Shown here: piece after piece, positions 6,891 through 8,077 of the stretch
Layout: the number at the start of each line of letters is the position of its first letter
Numbering within the stretch: position 1 is the first letter of the stretch
Assembly (NCBI GenBank): GCA_964442605.1
Contig: CAYTZR010000059.1
Coordinates: 1 to 8,077 of the forward strand
Reading direction: 5' to 3'
DNA: 8,077 nt
Origin: Monoglobus sp964442605
Lineage (GTDB): Bacteria; Bacillota; Clostridia; Monoglobales; Monoglobaceae
The notes under the pieces: generated by a model
Seen by the model: the letters and a program-made list of their open reading frames with translations, nothing else
Told to the model about the DNA's origin: nothing
Database searches by the model: none
Translations under genes and position numbers: made by a program

Positions 6891-7722
6891 AAAATGTATA
6901 ATTCGCTTTTCTGTACTTGCTGGGCGAAACTCCCATTATCTTTTTAAATACGTCCCCGAAGTAGTTGCTGTCCTTATATCCGCAGAATCGGGCAATCTCC
7001 GTAACGGAATACTGAGTCTCCACAAGCATATTCGTAGCCATTTTGATGCGTACATTATTGAGATATTCGTTAAACCCAAATCCCGTGACCTTTTTGAACT
7101 TCTTCGAAAAATATGTGGGACTCATATAAGCCATTTTCGATATATCAGCCAATGTAATCGGCTGATTATAGTAGTTGATTATGTACTTACAGACTTGCTG
7201 AATACGTTCCTCATGAACGCTTATATCGTCAAAAGGAGCAACGCTATGTCCGGCGCACCTGTCTAAAAATATCATAATTTCCGCCATGTGCGAATGTGCC
7301 AAAAATTCCGCGTACTCATCACTCTTTTCGCACTCGGCGCTGAGCTTGTGCAGCAGAGCCTCAAAGGCGTAACGCTTTGAAACCGGAACATGAACCTTTT
7401 TGGCGTTAAACGCGTTCATAAATAAATCATGGTCAATATTTTCGCAGGCACGTTCAACAAATTTGTCGTTAAACGTCATTAGGTATCTTTCGTAGTAGTA
7501 TTCCGACGAAATCATGGTTGTCAAATGCAAGTCACCCTTGTTGACAAGGATAACATCGCCGGGTTCCATGTTGTAAAGTGTGTGATTGATAAAATATCTT
7601 CTGGTACCGTTCATAAGATAGTATACTTCATAATAGTCATGCATATGAGAATTTTTCATAACATACGGTTTGTTATTCTCTTCACGATCAATATATATAT
7701 CTCTTCCCTCGGGCAGACCCAT
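6889..7722 (-). CDS. AraC-family transcriptional regulator with cupin sensor domain
   Basis: This 277-residue protein has the standard two-part AraC/XylS layout. The N-terminal cupin-like ligand domain (~1-130) carries HMHDYYEVYYLMNG (H26, H28, E32) and MEPGDVILVNKGDLH, typical of effector-sensing domains in sugar-related regulators of Clostridia. The C-terminal ~100 residues hold two helix-turn-helix motifs, ITLADISKMAYMSPTYFSKKF (~189-209) and YSVTEIARFCGYKDSNYFGDVF (~238-259), ending with the family signature GVSPSKYRK. The start is ATG 7722, with GGAGG at 7731-7735 and 8-nt spacing; a longer reading from TTG 7737 would begin within that site. Its promoter is at 7756-7784 and its terminator at 6867-6890, so it is probably a single-gene unit. 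The effector and targets are unknown; the CDF gene is convergent and need not be a target. Confidence 0.92.
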   Translation of the reverse strand: MGLPEGRDIYIDREENNKPYVMKNSHMHDYYEVYYLMNGTRRYFINHTLYNMEPGDVILVNKGDLHLTTMISSEYYYERYLMTFNDKFVERACENIDHDLFMNAFNAKKVHVPVSKRYAFEALLHKLSAECEKSDEYAEFLAHSHMAEIMIFLDRCAGHSVAPFDDISVHEERIQQVCKYIINYYNQPITLADISKMAYMSPTYFSKKFKKVTGFGFNEYLNNVRIKMATNMLVETQYSVTEIARFCGYKDSNYFGDVFKKIMGVSPSKYRKANYTF

Positions 7723-7730
7723 AAGTGATA

Positions 7731-7735
7731 CCTCC
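7731..7735 (-). promoter_or_regulatory. Ribosome binding site that sets the AraC-gene start
   Basis: The minus strand reads GGAGG here, 8 nt before ATG 7722. An in-frame TTG at 7737 overlaps the site and is therefore an unlikely initiator. Confidence 0.85.
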
Positions 7736-7755
7736 AAAATCTTTTATTCAGGCAC

Positions 7756-7784
7756 ATTATATCATATCTGTGGCAATAAATCAA
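7756..7784 (-). promoter_or_regulatory. Sigma-A promoter with extended -10 for the AraC gene
   Basis: On the minus strand TTGATT (7779-7784) is followed after 17 nt by a perfect TATAAT (7756-7761). The -10 is preceded by TGA, giving the extended motif TGNTATAAT. Transcription would start near 7749, for a leader of about 27 nt. Confidence 0.85.
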
Positions 7785-7856
7785 TACTTTTTTTAAAAAT
7801 ACTGAAAATTTGCTAAAGTTTTTTTCTGACGGTTTTCTAAAAGATGGATTTATTCA

Positions 7857-7877
7857 ATTTGCGGACAAAACGCAAAT
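7857..7877. repeat. Perfect 7-bp inverted repeat (possible operator or hairpin)
   Basis: ATTTGCG (7857-7863) and CGCAAAT (7871-7877) are separated by 7 nt. Outer arms ATTCA and TGAAT (7852-7856 and 7880-7884) extend the symmetry with a 2-nt offset. The 14-bp centre spacing is not a full helical turn multiple. It has no T-tract, so a terminator is unlikely. It lies about 75-95 bp upstream of the AraC-gene -35 box and could be a regulator site. Confidence 0.6.
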
Positions 7878-7940
7878 AATGAATTTTGATAATGGCTTTG
7901 ACGTTGCAATCAAGTGCAGCAAAGCTTTTGCAATTTTTCT

Positions 7941-7957
7941 GCCGCTTCTTAAGCGGC
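7941..7957. repeat. Perfect 7-bp inverted repeat with 3-nt loop
   Basis: GCCGCTT (7941-7947) and AAGCGGC (7951-7957) enclose CTT. On the plus strand the T run lies before the stem, and on the minus strand A residues follow it, so neither direction gives a normal intrinsic terminator. Confidence 0.65.
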
Positions 7958-8017
7958 AATGCAAGTTCAGTTGCTCATTAATAAGGAAGTAATAGGATTA
8001 AGGCACTAAACAAGATT

Positions 8018-8077
8018 TGGCACCCCGCCCGGGCTCGGCGGGCGGGAGTGACCACACCTGTCAAGGTGTGTGGCTTA
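8018..8077. other. GC-rich double hairpin at the window edge, possible structured RNA
   Basis: Hairpin one pairs 8024-8030 (CCCGCCC) with 8040-8046 (GGGCGGG) around a 9-nt loop and, past a single bulged A at 8047, adds CAC (8021-8023) with GTG (8048-8050). Hairpin two pairs 8053-8059 (CACACCT) with 8064-8070 (AGGTGTG) around the loop GTCA. The two are 2 nt apart. No U-tract follows within the window on the plus strand, and only AAATCTTGTTT on the minus. I could not match the block to tRNA, rRNA, SRP RNA, RNase P RNA or a riboswitch I know. Its identity depends on sequence beyond 8077. Confidence 0.45.

Larger units (their letters stand above)
7785..8077. other. Gene-free region with several inverted repeats, running off the window
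   Basis: No open frame in this stretch has a ribosome binding site or recognisable motifs; the longest (7810-7992, plus, TTG start, 60 codons) looks like chance. The first part is AT-rich with short inverted repeats (listed separately) and repeated TTGCAA words at ~7904 and ~7929. From about 8019 base composition switches sharply to GC-rich with two hairpins. A weak plus-strand promoter, TTGCTC (7971-7976) with TAGGAT (7993-7998) at 16 nt, could start an RNA near 8005. Confidence 0.6.

Noticed and set aside
6847..7266. 139-codon plus-strand open frame opposite the AraC gene
   Set aside because: It is antisense to the regulator's DNA-binding domain and begins inside the end of the CDF gene; the terminator hairpin lies within it.
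7941..7957. Intrinsic terminator at the GCCGCTT/AAGCGGC hairpin
   Set aside because: No T-tract follows the stem on either strand.
7810..7992. 60-codon plus-strand open frame starting with TTG
   Set aside because: It has no ribosome binding site, no recognisable domain, and spans the inverted repeats; it reads like chance translation of intergenic DNA.
8018..8077. tRNA-like sequence on the minus strand (TTGACA loop, CGAGCCC and a GTGCCA end)
   Set aside because: The apparent anticodon arm is a 7-bp stem with a 4-nt loop and cannot give a 5-bp stem with a 7-nt loop. The T-arm candidate has a 9-nt loop without TTCRA, and no D-arm or acceptor pairing is seen.
1..8077. CRISPR arrays, insertion sequences, prophage or defence genes
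   Set aside because: No spaced identical repeats, transposase, integrase, Cas or toxin-antitoxin motifs are visible; every sizeable gene belongs to a known housekeeping, transport or regulator family.

Overview
This window looks like chromosomal DNA from a Gram-positive anaerobe of the class Clostridia. The evidence is the dGTPase - DnaG - primary sigma factor gene cluster, the TrmK/Nif3 pair, strong purine-rich Shine-Dalgarno sequences, use of GTG and TTG starts, and sigma-A-type promoters. Family placement below class level is not supported. It is mostly ordinary housekeeping sequence. I did not find a convincing new system; the least explained part is the last ~340 bases.

Layout. On the minus strand, 138-1635 holds a two-gene operon, trmK (tRNA m1A22 methyltransferase) then a nif3-family gene. 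The two are 1 nt apart. A near-consensus promoter (1667-1695) precedes them and a good intrinsic terminator (34-72) follows. Diverging from it across a 115-bp spacer, the plus strand carries dgt (dGTPase-like HD hydrolase, 1751-2758), dnaG (primase, 2850-4646), rpoD (sigma-A, 4659-5828) and a cation diffusion facilitator transporter (5898-6863). I see no terminator between these four, so they may be read as one unit ending at the hairpin 6867-6890. That hairpin also ends a convergent AraC-family regulator gene (6889-7722, minus), which has its own strong promoter at 7756-7784.

The remaining 7723-8077 has no credible gene. After the AraC leader and promoter it holds an AT-rich stretch with two perfect inverted repeats, then an abrupt GC-rich block (about 8019-8077) that folds into two adjacent hairpins and runs off the window. 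It may be the start or end of a structured RNA or a regulatory leader, but I could not match it to a known family.

How the genes fit: dgt, dnaG and rpoD link dNTP control, primer synthesis and housekeeping transcription, the classic macromolecular-synthesis grouping of Firmicutes. trmK and nif3 usually lie downstream of rpoD on the same strand; here they sit upstream of dgt and point away. The transporter and the AraC regulator look like neighbours by position only. Two start sites matter for annotation: dgt starts at GTG 1751 and the AraC gene at ATG 7722, because longer readings would begin inside the ribosome binding site.
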